Below, one piece after another: positions 51,901 to 64,000 of a stretch of 64,000 bases of DNA. Numbering within the stretch: the first letter of the stretch is position 1; each line of letters opens with the position of its first letter. The notes beneath the pieces are model-generated. The model saw nothing but the letters and a program-made list of their open reading frames with translations. It ran no database searches and had not been told where the DNA came from. Source of the DNA: Todiramphus chloris collaris (Eukaryota; Chordata; Aves; Coraciiformes; Alcedinidae); NCBI GenBank assembly GCA_025345505.1, contig JANVCC010000167.1, positions 1,348,641 through 1,412,640 on the forward strand. The letters are read 5' to 3'. The position numbers were made by a program, and so were the translations under genes.

Positions 51901-54025
51901 CTCGAGACATCCTGGTGGGTTTGAGTGTGTTGTGGTCGGGATTCATCTGTCCTCCAGCTTCAGACAGTGCAGGATTGACTGTGCTTCAAAAGAGCTCAAA
52001 ATAATCCTCGAGGATGGCAGCAGTGTTTGCCTTCCATCCCATTCCTCCCTTGAAATTGTGTGTGCTCCCTTCTCTCTTGAAGGAAACTCGTGGGGGAGTT
52101 GATAGTCGTTGCTGTCTCGGGGCTAGGCTTTCCAGTTTCCATAGACATCTTGATTTCTGGTGCTGAAGTTATTTGAACAGGGTGTTTCCTGCTGGATTTG
52201 CAGAGGTTTTTGGAAGCACAGGCAAGAGGAATAAGGGTTATGCTAAGGGCGAAGGCTGCGTTAACTCCTACCTGGTGTCATCGCTGTCGTGTTGCTCTGC
52301 AGAGAAAAACTGAAGTTTAGATGCACATCTGCCCTCACTAACCAGCCTGTCTTCTTTAATCACCACTATGGGTGCCATCTCCAGTTGCCAAAATTAAGGC
52401 ATGCTGTTACTTACTTTAAATTACCATTATCATTCTTATATAATAATCAGCCTCTGGCAGAGCTACAGTTCTGCCAAATGATTTTCACAATTTTTTAAGT
52501 GCATATACTCCTCAGTTTAGGTTCTTTACAGATACTGCCTCTTCCAGCAGGGCATTGGCATCAGTGTCTGTCTTTTTTTAATATATATGTGTATCTGTAT
52601 CATCTATATATCATCTGTATCTATATATATATATGTGTGTGTGTTTCAAGTTCCACTTACTGATCTGTTACCTATTATACACAGCCTAGAACCCAAAGCA
52701 CTTCCAGAATCCACTGGCAAAATCTGAGACTGTGAACTCTCTAGGCATCCCACGTGGCCTCAAGGTTTATACCAGTGATACTCAGATTCCTAATTTACAC
52801 TGGAATCTTTTGGGGATATAGAGTAACACCCCCCCCCCACCCCCACCATTGTATGCACCAGTGATGTAAAGATGGCTGAGCTCCAAGCACTATTGTAGAG
52901 GATCAGTTAGAAATCAGATGGTGGTTTTCATGCTCATCTAATATTTTCAGTTGCCAAACTTAGATACGTACAGCATTTAAATTAGTTGTTTTTCTCTTTT
53001 AACGACAAAAAAGCTAATTTAGCGGAGAGATTGGAGTTTCCAAATATGCCAAGGGAGGGTCAGCTATGTTTGGAGAAGCTGAACCCCCAGGTTTGGCTTC
53101 ACGCAGTATGTGTGTCAAGATTTAGTGTTAAAAACAGTAATGGTTTTTCATCCATGCTTCAAATATAGCATAAAAAGTTCCTTTTCAAGGTGCTTAAAAG
53201 CCCCCCCCCCACCTAGATAGAATGAGTAACAGGAAAACAAACAAAGGAAAAAAACGGAGCCCCCAGACACGAGCAACTCAAGAGCTGTGACCTTGGAGTT
53301 TCAATGCCACCAATAAAATTGGAGGCACCCTGGTCTTGCATAAGTCACATACTTGATTTTAAGCTTTAAAGTAGTTTTAGGTAACTAATGGAACCATGAG
53401 GCTGTCTATAAAGCTAAGGGTAGAGTCGCAGTCTGTGGGCAGAAAGTCTTTATGCAGGAGGGTTCTGGCCAAAAAAAAAAATGTATTTGTCCAGAGAACT
53501 GGGAAACTCAGTCCCTGCAGGTGACTCCTTGGAAAGAGCAAGCCTATCTGTTGTGAGAAAATTGGTCAGGATGATCAGGACCCAGCGCAGAGCCAGGGTT
53601 TTTTGAGTGTATGGGATTGGTTTTCGTGGTCTGTACGCTGCAGAGATGAGCGTCCCAGGGTGTGCCGAGCTCTGGAGCAGTGGCAGGAAAAAAGCTTCAC
53701 CTCAAAGGGGTTCAGGAAAACTTGTGTTCAGGAAACTTGTGTTTCCAGACAGCTCTGGAGCTTGCGTAGCACGTGTGAAAATGTTGGCCAACTTTTCCTT
53801 CACGTTTTGAATTTTCTAAGGGAAGTGGGCAGAGCTTCCCGAAATGCTACAGTTCTGGGTTGTGAGGCTGTTGTATGCTACTGGCTATGCTGGTAGCCAG
53901 AAATCTGTCCTGGAGACTCGGAGCTCTCAGCTCTCATTTGAGAGGGCAAGATGTAGGTGTCAGCTGGGTGAAATAACATCCTTGTGATAAAACTTTGGTC
54001 TACTTGAAAGTGCTTTTTCATCATT
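45920..54025. other. Intergenic DNA downstream of GPAT3
   Basis: No gene is recognised over 8 kb and no CR1 copy is obvious, in contrast to the GPAT3 introns. Homopolymers include G/A at 48145-48161 and C runs at 52829-52848 and 53201-53210. An AT/GT microsatellite lies at 52575-52645. Open frames up to 111 codons look like chance. Confidence 0.5.
52575..52645. repeat. AT/GT microsatellite
   Basis: Runs of tatata and tgtgtg are interrupted by atctgtatc units. Confidence 0.8.
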
Positions 54026-54029
54026 CTGT

Positions 54030-54146
54030 TTCAAACCCCTCTGGATCTGTTCCTGTCTGACCTGCTCTACGTGGTCCTGCTCTGGCAGGGAGCTTGGACT
54101 TTGTGATCTTTTGAGGTCCCTTACAACCCCTACTGTGCTGTGATCT
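54030..54146 (+). mobile_element. CR1 LINE 3' end fragment
   Basis: These roughly 115 bases contain cctctggatctgttcctgtc, tgctctggcagggagcttgg and gaggtccc. They match the tail of the copy ending at 33003. Confidence 0.85.
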
Positions 54147-54227
54147 TGGGGAGAGATAAAAGGAAGGTAGGATCACTGGGTTGGTGCTTTGCACGTGCCA
54201 TTTCCTGTAAGTAACCTCGAATCTGCT

Positions 54228-54385
54228 TTGGTTTTGTTGGTTTTTTTTTTCCCCCTGTGGAATATTCCTCTGTAAAGCTGAGATCATTCATTATAAAATA
54301 GCTTTTCCAAATAAAAAAGTGAATGGGTTCACCACGCCACGAGACAATTAGTAGCACTTTGAATGTTTTCAAGTCGGGAATTAAC
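54228..54385 (+). repeat. Low-copy direct repeat A, first copy
   Basis: A T-tract is followed by ttcctctgtaaagctgagat and then aagtgaatggg and gagacaatta. The same order recurs at 56468-56635 at roughly 75% identity. Confidence 0.7.
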
Positions 54386-56282
54386 TGGTGGGCTTCCCAG
54401 ACTTGCAATTCCTGAGGAGGAAGCTGATGAAGAGCTGCTGTTGGGCACATTTGGGCTCTACTACTTGTGCATCCCTTTCAAAGAAATTAGAAAGGAGCTG
54501 GTGTTTCACAGCATGAGCAGCTAGGGGCCAGCACCACCTCACGTTTGCATTACCCTGACAAGTGTCTTCCTCAGCATCGCCCTAAGATCCAGCAGCTCAT
54601 CTATCTGGGCAACTATTTGCATACTCTTAACGAGATGGGCTCTAATTGGCCTTCATTGATTTGGTTTTCATTGAGCTAAAATAGAGTCAGAACTTCTTAG
54701 GCAAGGAGAGGTGATTGATTTGTGGTAGGATTCAGGACTATTCAGTTGAAGAAATAATTAATTATCTTCTTATTTGGTAATTGTCAGGGTCTGAGTTTAC
54801 TCTTACCTTTCGAGGAGATGCTGCTGAATTTTCTCTCCTTTGTAAAGCAAAGGTGCCAACATATGGAAGACAGTTCACAGGAAACACTCGTCTTGTTTCT
54901 GTCTCTATTCCTTCATTACCACAGCTTTTTTTTTTTCACCCTGCTTATCCATATGCATGGCATTCTTCTTTCCTGATGTTAATTAATCAGCTCCATTCCC
55001 TGGCAGTTTTCCTTTTCACCCATTCCAAGCAAACACCTATTTAACCAGAAGTTGGAAGCAAGAAAAAAATAATTGCTTAATTAAGAAAATTGGCATGGTA
55101 ACATGCTGTTAGGATTTTTATGATGGTATTTAGTTTTAAGTCAAGCTCGTGCCCAAGTGGAATGCTGTCCTGCATTGAGTGTGAGCAGCTCTGGAGCTGG
55201 GCTGTGTTAACCCTGTGCTGTTACACACTCAAAACAGCGGCTGTGTTTGTGTGCGAGTGAGTTACGGCCTTGCTGAACCTGGCAGGGTACTTGTCCTTCC
55301 TTGTGCTTTTCTTACCAAGTATCCTTTTAATTAAACATTAGCACTGTGTGAGCAGCCAGAGCTGCTTCAGCAGAGTTGAAAGCAAGGTTATGATGGTACA
55401 GCAAAGTTAACGTTGGCACAGAGGTACCAAAGATGATGTTTAATATGGTTTTTTTTTTTCCTCTTGTGCTTGCAGCATAATACAGTGGCAATGTTTGCTA
55501 GTGCTTTTGAAGTGGTGGATCTTAGTAAAAGTATATTAAAACACTAATGAATTGAGAGCAAGCAGTTCCTGTGCTGCTGCCAGGAATGTGGTGCTCAGTA
55601 AATACCTTGCACCAAGCAAGTGAACGACAAAGGAACTTCCTGGATAAGCAACAGCCAAATGCAAGAGATCATTCTTTGTAACAAATTAGTTCTTAAATAG
55701 AAAGGTCTTCCACGAGCTTCACCAGATGAAGCCTCCTGACTCAATGAGTGCACTGAAGCGGATGCAATTGCTGATCCAGAAGTAGGACGTAACCCCTGAG
55801 TGGCCTCAAGTTCTTCATGGTAGGTGAGTGGGGAAAACAACTGGAAAAAACCCCAAAACAATAGAGGACGAGGTTGAGTTGACCACCGGCTTTGAGTGAA
55901 GGACCAAGTCTAACACTGAGGGGAAGCGTCCAGCTGCTCTTGTCTCTCCTGGGCAGGTGAAGTCCAAGTGTGTGGGCTATCTCCTGCCCACTGTACTGGA
56001 AGAGAAGCAGCAATACTGCAACAATTGTGTATCTAGAATCCTTGGGTGATGTTGTTGTTGATGGAGAAGGTGCTTCTAGACCCTTATCTTGGATATGTTC
56101 AGAGGGGTGCAGTTTGCTGTGGGAAAGCTACTTCGTGGCAGGAGAGCTGGTGGAAATGTTACGGGTACTGCAAAATAACACAGAAAAAATGCGAAGTTCC
56201 TTTTCTTACGTGTGTCACAAGAAAGAAATAATTTAATTTGGAAGGAACTTGGCTAAATTATCATGTTGGAACTCAGCTGTGT

Positions 56283-56467
56283 TAAGGTTTCTCCTTTTTT
56301 CCTTTTTCATTTCCAAGCAAAAGCAGGAGGAGAAACACTTAAGTACACAGAAAACTATTTTACTTGTTCATCAGCTTCCTTCAAAAAGTGATGAAAAGGT
56401 GGAAAGTAGATTCTGAGGGTTTTTCTCAGCTTGGCAGAAGGAAGGTGGGGTTTTTCAGCAGATTTCT
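56283..56467 (+). repeat. Low-copy direct repeat B, first copy
   Basis: It holds a block of over 40 bases (within 56300-56343) identical or nearly so to 57800-57843, then aagtgatgaaaaggt and gggtttttcagca. The offset to the second copy is about 1.5 kb. Confidence 0.8.
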
Positions 56468-56635
56468 TGGTGGTTTTTTTTTTTTTTTTCCCCGGCAGAA
56501 TCTTCCTCTGTAAAGTTGAGATGCTTCATTGTAAAACACCTCTTTCAAAGCGACGACAGTAAAGTGAATGGGAGCATCACACCGTGAGACAATTAACAGC
56601 ACTTTGTGTCTGAATGCTTTCTGGTAGGGAATTAA
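56468..56635 (+). repeat. Low-copy direct repeat A, second copy
   Basis: This is the second copy of the 54228 repeat, lying directly after repeat B copy 1. Confidence 0.7.
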
Positions 56636-57782
56636 TGTCTCTACCTCGTGATTTCCATGGTCTGTGCTGCTATATTGCTACTTGCTCTGCATCAGAAGGC
56701 ACAGGTCATTTCAGAGCAGGGAAGGCAGGAGCTGAGATATGTTGCTCAGGTGCTTTCTAGCCTTTTTACACCAGAAACCTGAAGGTGCTTCCTGCCTACG
56801 GTCAGTTGACCGAAGCTTTCTTCACTACATGTGCATCTCTTGCGTTGGATTCTTCTCTGTTTCTGCCTTGGGATGGAGAGAACCCTTAGGGCAGAACAGT
56901 ACATTTGTTAGAGTGAGCTGGTTTTGTCAATATTGGGAAATGAACCTGAATTCCAAGTGCTCAGTAAGAGTTTTCCCTTTGCCTTCACTGAAAGCAGGAT
57001 GAGGTTTGAAACCTGTTTAAAATGAAACATGTATTTACTGGCCTCTTAAACGTCACATGTTGAAGGTGAACCAGAGCTTCAAAGGCTTGTCATTTCTACC
57101 AGGCTGATTGCCTTGAAAAATGAAGAATTTTCTATGCTGATATGTTCTGGATAATGAATGATCAGCTTAGGAGGAGATGAGCACCTTGGGGGTTGTAAGC
57201 ATTATTGGACTGCCTACCCTGGAGCTTCAGCTATTGCATTGGAAAGATAATGAATGATTAATTGATCTCATACTTTGTACTTAACTTAATGGGTAGCAGC
57301 GCTTTGGCTGCTGTAGCAGCTTAGCCTTGGAGGATATACTCCTTCTGAGGCAAAAAAAAAAAAAGTGGCATAGGATGAGGAACAGTGTCACCTCACTGAC
57401 CCACTCTTGGGTAAAATGGGAGCAAGGGAAAGAGCTGGGAAAAAGGGGCTACAGCAGGAATGCTGCCAGCTGGGAAGATGTGGAAACTCCCTCTGTCTGA
57501 AGAGAGGAGCTTCCACTGCATCCTTTTTCCTTAACCAGCTGAGACCTCATTTTTTTTCCTCTTTTCTGAAGAAGGCAAAATGATGTTAAATGCCTGAAGT
57601 TTCCCTCTGTTGCTGTACCAGCCTCTACCTAGGAACAGGCTGTCCCAGGAATCTCTCCTGGGTGTCTGCTCCTTTACAAAGGTGTTCTGAGTCCTTAGTG
57701 GATTACTCAGGCCTGAACTATGGTGCTTCAGGAGGGGAGTTACAGAAAGAAGTGGCTGTTAAAAGAGGTGATCAGCTGCAGT

Positions 57783-57985
57783 TGAGTTTTCTCCTTTCTT
57801 CCTTTTTCATTTCCAAGCAAAAGCAGGAGGAGAAACACTTTGATACATAGAAAAATCTTCTTCCCTCTCATCAGCTTCCTTCAAGAAGTGATGAAAAGGT
57901 CATCAATTCTATGAATCTATGATCAAAAGTAGATTTTGAGGGGTTTTTTTTATCTTGGCTAAGAAAGGTAGGGTTTTTCAGCAAA
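57783..57985 (+). repeat. Low-copy direct repeat B, second copy
   Basis: This is the second copy of the 56283 repeat. It carries an extra stretch of about 25 bases at 57900-57925 that looks like a tiny CR1 end. Confidence 0.8.
57903..57924 (+). mobile_element. Very short CR1 3' terminus
   Basis: The bases attctatgaatctatgatc match the terminal repeats of CR1. They are absent from the paralogous copy at about 56399, so they may be an almost fully truncated CR1 insertion. Confidence 0.45.
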
Positions 57986-57999
57986 TCTCTTCAGCCGTT

Positions 58000-60900
58000 T
58001 GGGGAATGTTATTCCTACTGGTTTACATTTCCCAGGTGTGAGCAAGCTTCCTTACTCCTACTGTATGGAAGGAACTCCCACAGAGAGAGGGAAGGGACTG
58101 GAAGCAAGGCAACTGATGTCTGAGTGGACTTCAAATGCTGTTCTACATCTGAAAAGCTATGTTAGTTATGAAGGTTAGCATTGCTTCTGTCTCTGTCACC
58201 AGCAAATCCCTAGGTACATATCCCTATGGGGGTATGGAAAATAACTTGCCAGGTCTGGAGGGAGCCCTGGCAGCATCGAATGCTTAGAATTGTTGAAATT
58301 TCTCACTGCTTTTGGAAAAGGCTGAAGCAAAACTACTCAAACTGCACTTGAAAATGAAAATGTGGGTGTGGATAAACTGGATGGGTGGAAGATGAACTTG
58401 CCAATACTTCTGCAGCAGCCTTTATGACCAGGGTGTTGGCTTGGGGGGAAGAAAATCCTTAGAGCAAAGTAGTACAGCTTTCAACCAGAGTTTGGAAAGG
58501 ACGGAGATCTGCCCGGAGGTGTCAGTGGGACAAAAAGGCAATTTTCTGATGTGCTTTTGCAACTTAGAAATAATGGGTGCTATAAGAGTAGAAAGGGGTA
58601 CAAATGAATACAGTATGACATCAGCAAATGGAGGTTATGCTAATCTTGGTATGAAGAGTCCATATATGTTAATAATGATCAAATAAAATAGCTCATTAAT
58701 AACTATCATAAGTAATAGTCATCTCCACAGTGCTTTCCACCCAGATGCTCCAAACTGCCTTAGGAACCTTTGTAAATCACAGCAAGATGAGGTAGAAACT
58801 TTGTCTAGTGTAGGCAGTGGTGGGGGCAAATGCAATCTAGTGTCTTAATGACTTGAAAGCTTTGGGTGAGCAAAGCTGAGTTTTCCTGAGGAGAACTGGC
58901 ATTTCTTGGCTGGGTCTGAGGCATGAAAATTAGGAGTTTCTCCAACTGCAGCCAAAACTCAGTAGCTGTGCCCAGAGCAACTTCTTCTTTCTACCATCTT
59001 TGGCATGCGAAGTGCCCTCAGAAGGTAGCAAGTATTGTCTATCTCATAGCATTAACGTGTGAAAAATCTTTTAGGCTGGTGTTCTCATTTGTTTCTACCT
59101 CAGTGAACTTTTTTAACGGCGTGTCTTGTCCCATAAAATGACGAACGCTTTCCAATTTTTTGAAACAGTGGTTCTATAAAAGAACAATATGTTCGAGCAG
59201 CTCTTTCTACTGATCATCATCATCAACCTTTGTAGTGAGTGGGGGAGAGATAGGGCTGGTTTTGGCTCCATTGAAAGCAGTTGTAGATTTTTTTTTTATC
59301 TAGAACAGATTTTATTGAAATTGCAACAAACTTTATAAAGCCCAATATACGCTTCATTAAGGGAACATTACCTTACAATTATGATTAATTAGATTAAACT
59401 TAGGAAAGTGTGTTATTTGTTCAAATCAAAAGGGTGGCGGGGAAGAATGATGGATGGTGAAAGTGTGTGATAAATGAAGAAAGCAGCTGAACTAAATTGA
59501 ATGTGTATTCATCCGTTTTCACTTCATAACTAATGATAAATTGAGCATGTCACATTTAACAATACACGTCTGAGCTTAAGCACAGTCCCAGCTCCTGTAC
59601 TCTAATGTCTTTTGTCAGGTAGCTGCATTCAAGGGACGTACTGTTTTGTTTGGAGAAACCCACGCAGTTCATTATCTATTTGTCCCAGCAGCTAAAATCA
59701 CAGAAGAAAGCCCTTGCTCTCTCTTTCTCTGGAAATAAAACCCTGGGCTTCTCAATTAGGATAGAGATGTTTCGGAAGTTGTCTTGACTTCAAAGCCTTC
59801 GTGTGACTCCAAAGGCAAGTAACGTATTGGAAGCTGGACAAGGATGGTTTGGGGGTAATTGGGAACCTGAAACAGCCTGCGAGGGTCAGAGTCTGACTCG
59901 CGGGCTCACAGCCACCTAAAAAGATGCTCTTGAGCACCAGCTGAAATGATTGAATTTGGCCCGAAAGACTTGGGGACTTTGTACCGGCCGGATCTGGGTG
60001 TCTTGAGGTGTTTTTGCAAGCTTCTCAACTTGCACCGCCTTTTCTTTGGGGTTAATTGTTCTTTTTCTTCTGATGGCTCATCTAGAAAGCAGCCTTTCTG
60101 AGGGTAATCAGCAGTTTTGTTCCTGGTTAAAATAGGATGAGAGCAACAAGTGAGTGCTGGGGACAGGATCTTAACTTTTGTTAAGGAAAGGAAAACCACT
60201 TTATTCTGGCATCTCTAAAAGCTTTGGTCAACATTTCATACCAGGAACATTTTATTGGGACTGCATTGTTCCATTCCTAGTCCAAAACTATTCAATGATG
60301 ATGGGTTGAGCTGCTGAACTACGCCATGGATGAATTTTGGACAGGAGATGTTCAGCCTTGCCAGGAATAGTTTAGATTCTGCAAATCCCTGTGTGTTGTA
60401 GACTGAAGAGTGAGGAAAGGTGGTTGTGTAGTTTTAAGGAGGAATAGGAAGCAACTGCAGAAGAGCTGAAGGGGTGAAATAATAGCTGTGGTCTTCCAAA
60501 ACTGGAATGGAAGGAAGTCCTCCACCTCTTCAGAGCACTGGGCATAAAGGGGTGTGCTGTAAACGGGTAATGAATGAAACTGAGGAGCTGATCAGGATCA
60601 TAAATATCATGTGTGTCAAGTAGCCAAAGAGTGCAGGGTAAGGGCAGTTTCTTGAATTTCTCAGGTACCTGGGAAGGGGTTTCTCATTGCTCTAGTGCAG
60701 GACAGGAGACCCCTTTTGCTCCCTGTGCTGTTCCTAAACTGTCATGCGTCCCCTGCTTGCCAGCAAGTCCCTTGACATGGGATCTGCACTCTGTGCCCTG
60801 TCCTTGTCCCTTGCTAGGAGCATTCTGTGGAGTTGGACTGACAGGAACGGACCAAACACCATTCCTATATAGTGCTGCCTGTAAGACTGGGTATTAATCA

Positions 60901-62760
60901 AGTTCTGGACAATTAAAACTCACTAACTTTCTTAAAGTATCTTAACTTTACCAGCCTCTTTAATAATAGAAGGAGTTTGTGTGTGTATAAGGGAAGAAAA
61001 AACTCAAGACTGCCAAAGGAAGGGAAGCAAACTGCAATGTTAAACTTCTCAGCCAGTTTTAGTAATGACACCATTCCCCCCCGAGACTAATGCCAGTGTT
61101 TTAAGTGGCCATAGTGTGTCCTTCAGCCCTGGTCTCAGGTGGCTGGGTACTTTGTGGTCACATGCCAGACGTCACACCAGGATGGGGTGGATGTGAGGGA
61201 ACTTCTGTGAAGTCGTCTCTACTTTTACTTTATTTCTTTCCCAGGAATGTTGTAAAATGTTGTAGTCTATTTGACTGAGAAGTGCAATAGGGAATTTCTT
61301 GTTGGTTGGGGTTTTTTTTAAACATCAAAAACTAAGTTATTTACACCTGTAACCACCACTCATAAACCCAGAACCTGACTGCATCCAGCTTGTAAAGATA
61401 TCTCCTTGGCTGTGATAACACATGGCACAGAATTGGCTCTAGCAGTCAGGTAGGATGCTGTTTAAATGATGGGCTTTGTAATAAAGCTAATTCTACAGTT
61501 CATTACTGACAACAGCAGCTGAAGGAATGTAATGAAGTCCTCTGAAAATGAGCTGGTTTATTTAACCCTCTTTCCATGGATGTGCTTGGGTGTGGGTTTT
61601 TACGTAGTGGCCAAGTGAAGACTTAAGTTTGTGCTTGTGTTGTTTGTAATGATTCTTAAACAGTAGGTCATGGTGGACACAGATTTCTGAGTGGGACCTG
61701 ATGGATTGAGGTAGATTTTTTTTTTTTTTTTTGGTGAAATATGAAGATATTTAAGGCCCTGGGAGGTAGAGGTAAGTGGACCACGTGGGCTGTTTTAGCC
61801 ATCTGAAGATTCAGCGTCTCAAGACCACAGTGAGGCTAGATTGGGGTGAGAAAGGAGGGTTTGAGGTGCTGGGCTTCTCTTTGCAGTATTCCCAGAGGCT
61901 CTTTGGGTCACGCGTCCCTAATGCAATGCCTTTGCATCTCTGTATTTCCCCCTCTGTGTGCCCCTTCCCTGTGAGCTCTGCCCTGCTGCATTGTCTGGTA
62001 GAAAATAGTGACTTGTCTGAGCTGGATGAGAAGGTGAATATTCCAGAGGAAGGAGATCACCTCTTTGGTGTGCCACCACTTGGGGTGGCCCAGTTGAAGA
62101 CTCTGTGGAAGGAGATGGCTTTGAGTACTTTTCTGGACTTCAGGTTTCTCCAAGGCTTTGCAGTGTGAACTCCTGTAAAACAGAGGTATTGGAAGTGACC
62201 CCCTTCCTAATAGGGAGCCTTTCATCTTTATGTAGGCCACCCTTCCCCCATGGTTGGGTAGAAGGAGAAGGTGCAGAGGAGACGCGGGTGTACGAATCAT
62301 TAAAGTGAAATGTGAGTCATGTTCATTAAAGGCAAGCTAGCAGAATGTCTTATATTAGTGGCTGCATAATGATTAGAGCTTCCTGTAATAATGATGATGG
62401 CGATTCTACTATATGAATTGAACATTCATTCTAAGTTAATTCACATCCTTTTAACTAATAAGTTATTTAAGGAGAAGAAAAAAAGCCAGAAAAGCCCTTT
62501 TTAGCTCATAATTTGAATAGACTGGTTGGAAGAAAGCTTGAAATAACAACCCTCCCTCTGTGCTGGGGAGATTCAAACATTAATCGGTATCTAAATTTTG
62601 TAGGGAAGGCATATTTTTTTATTTATTTAATTACTCATAATTAATTGCATCGCTGTGAAATACTAGACCTTCTGCCCATTGGAAGTTCTGCGTGTGTTTG
62701 CTAGCAATATGTTCTTAGTCGAAATGACGATCAAGAGCTTTATTTTGGTGTGGAATTATT
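58000..62760. other. Intergenic DNA, possible conserved non-coding stretches
   Basis: No gene is recognised. AT-rich, unique-looking parts with many TAAT cores lie at 59290-59420 and 62340-62480. An open frame of 130 codons on each strand at 61776-62300 has no protein features I know. Confidence 0.4.
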
Positions 62761-62765
62761 TAAGA

Positions 62766-63015
62766 GAATCATAGAATGGCTTGGGTTGGCAGGGACCTTA
62801 AAGACCATCCCGTTCCAACCCCCCTGCATGGGCAGGGACACCTCCCACTAGAGCAGGTTGCTCACAGCCCCATCCCGCCTGGGCTGAAACACTTCCAAGG
62901 ATGGGGCTTCCACCACTTCTCTGGGCAACTTGTGCCAGTGTCTCACTAACCTCATGGGGAAGAAATTATTCCTAATGTCTGATCTGAATCTACACACCTC
63001 TAGTTTTGATCCATT
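62766..63015 (-). mobile_element. CR1 LINE 3' end fragment
   Basis: This reverse-complement tail opens with agaatcatagaatggcttgg and has the gggcagggacacctcccact block. It fades out after about 250 bases. Confidence 0.92.
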
Positions 63016-63019
63016 TGCT

Positions 63020-64000
63020 TCGATTTTTGTTACTCCGAGGCATGGCAGGGAGATGAATGATCTACTCTTGGCCTTACAAATATCTCCATTTTGAGCAAGG
63101 AGCCGTGGTCTATAAATATTTTTCCCCAGGAGAAAAAAAGACAATTAAAATGAGGAAAGACTTCTTTATTGTGTATAGGGCATAAAAATTTAAGATAACG
63201 AGATGAAAGGGAGGGCAAAATGTTTATTTTAAATATTGAAGGAAAAACTTTGGTGGTGGCAGCCGTGGCTTTGCAGTAGTCTCTCAGCAGGGAGGAAAAC
63301 CTGTGCTGAAAGCTGTTTAAAGATAGCGTGGGTGGTAAAAAAAGAAAGGCACATAAACTGGCCCATCTGACTGGAAGATGAATACAACAAGTTAATTGAT
63401 CTTCCCGTGCTTCTTTCAGCTTCAGTCAGGCAGATCTGGACCCATGAGCAAGTTGAGGACTTGAGAAGTTGGGATCCGTCAATGGCGACTTTGGCGTGTT
63501 TGCAAATTCACCCAAACGATTGAAGGTCTTTGTGTTAATAAGGTGGATATTTCTCATTTTATTCAATCCCTTTGCCTTGCAGTTGGAATGGGTACGTCTA
63601 AGACAAGCTTTGTCCTAGTGAAGTATAAAGACTGTATGGAATGCCTCAGGGTTTGGGTTGTAAGTGCTGCTTTAGAAGAACAGCTGAATTCTGACTATGA
63701 TTCCTGATTAAAGGATTACATCTGTTAAACTATTTCTTGCATTGCCATGCATTTCAAGAATCAACTAGTCAATACCTCAGCTCTGAGCACTAGAAGAACC
63801 TGGAGGAATTCCCGCTTGTGTGAACTGAGAGGTTCAGAGTGGAATTCAGGTGAACTTAAATTTGGTGTGAGCCTGGGTGATAGATCGCGATGCCTTTGCA
63901 TTCGAGTTTGTTGGTGTGTAATGGTCTTTACGGATCAGCTCATGCAGAATTCCAAACATGTAGGAATTGTGAATGACTCGTCATGATTTACTCTTCAGGT
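63020..64000. other. Intergenic DNA to the right edge
   Basis: No gene or repeat is recognised. Confidence 0.45.

Noticed and set aside
61776-62300. 130-codon open frames on both strands
   Set aside because: No recognisable protein features, no clear splice context, and frames of this size are expected by chance in 64 kb.
1-64000. CRISPR arrays, tRNA or rRNA genes, bacterial operons
   Set aside because: None found. The window is vertebrate nuclear DNA and the only regular repeats are microsatellites and one minisatellite.

Overview
The window is nuclear DNA from a bird. Spliced vertebrate genes sit in a background of CR1 LINE fragments, which is typical of avian genomes. I count about sixteen CR1 pieces in 64 kb plus some very short ones, so this may be a CR1-rich lineage. 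I cannot name the species.

Two related genes lie head to tail on the + strand. The right-hand gene is complete. All 12 coding exons of GPAT3 (glycerol-3-phosphate acyltransferase 3, formerly AGPAT9) run from the start codon at 20832 to the stop at 44877. They give a 446-residue protein with every acyltransferase motif. Its promoter lies in a CpG island (about 20560-21650) and its poly(A) signal is at 45890. The left-hand gene enters from the left edge. Its last ten coding exons (369-8342) have the same lengths as those of GPAT3 except the last, and the same splice phases. They are open throughout and keep all catalytic motifs, but by hand count the protein is only about 63% identical to the neighbouring GPAT3. 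It therefore looks like an old tandem paralogue still under selection, and it is the most interesting thing here. Its first two exons should lie left of the window.

Layout: 1-250 CR1; 369-8640 GPAT3-like gene; 8650-20550 intergenic, with CR1 pieces, one probable old LTR and an unexplained exon-like reading frame; 20560-45915 GPAT3, with large introns 1 and 2 that hold many CR1 copies and a 211-bp inverted repeat with about 99% identical arms; 45920-64000 intergenic, with few CR1 copies, local low-copy duplications at 54.2-58 kb and AT-rich stretches that could be conserved regulatory DNA. In other amniotes the GPAT3 3' side faces the NKX6-1 gene desert, which would fit.

Both genes should make ER and lipid-droplet membrane enzymes that acylate glycerol-3-phosphate with acyl-CoA, the first step of phospholipid and triacylglycerol synthesis. 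No RNA genes, CRISPR arrays or bacterial-type features were seen.
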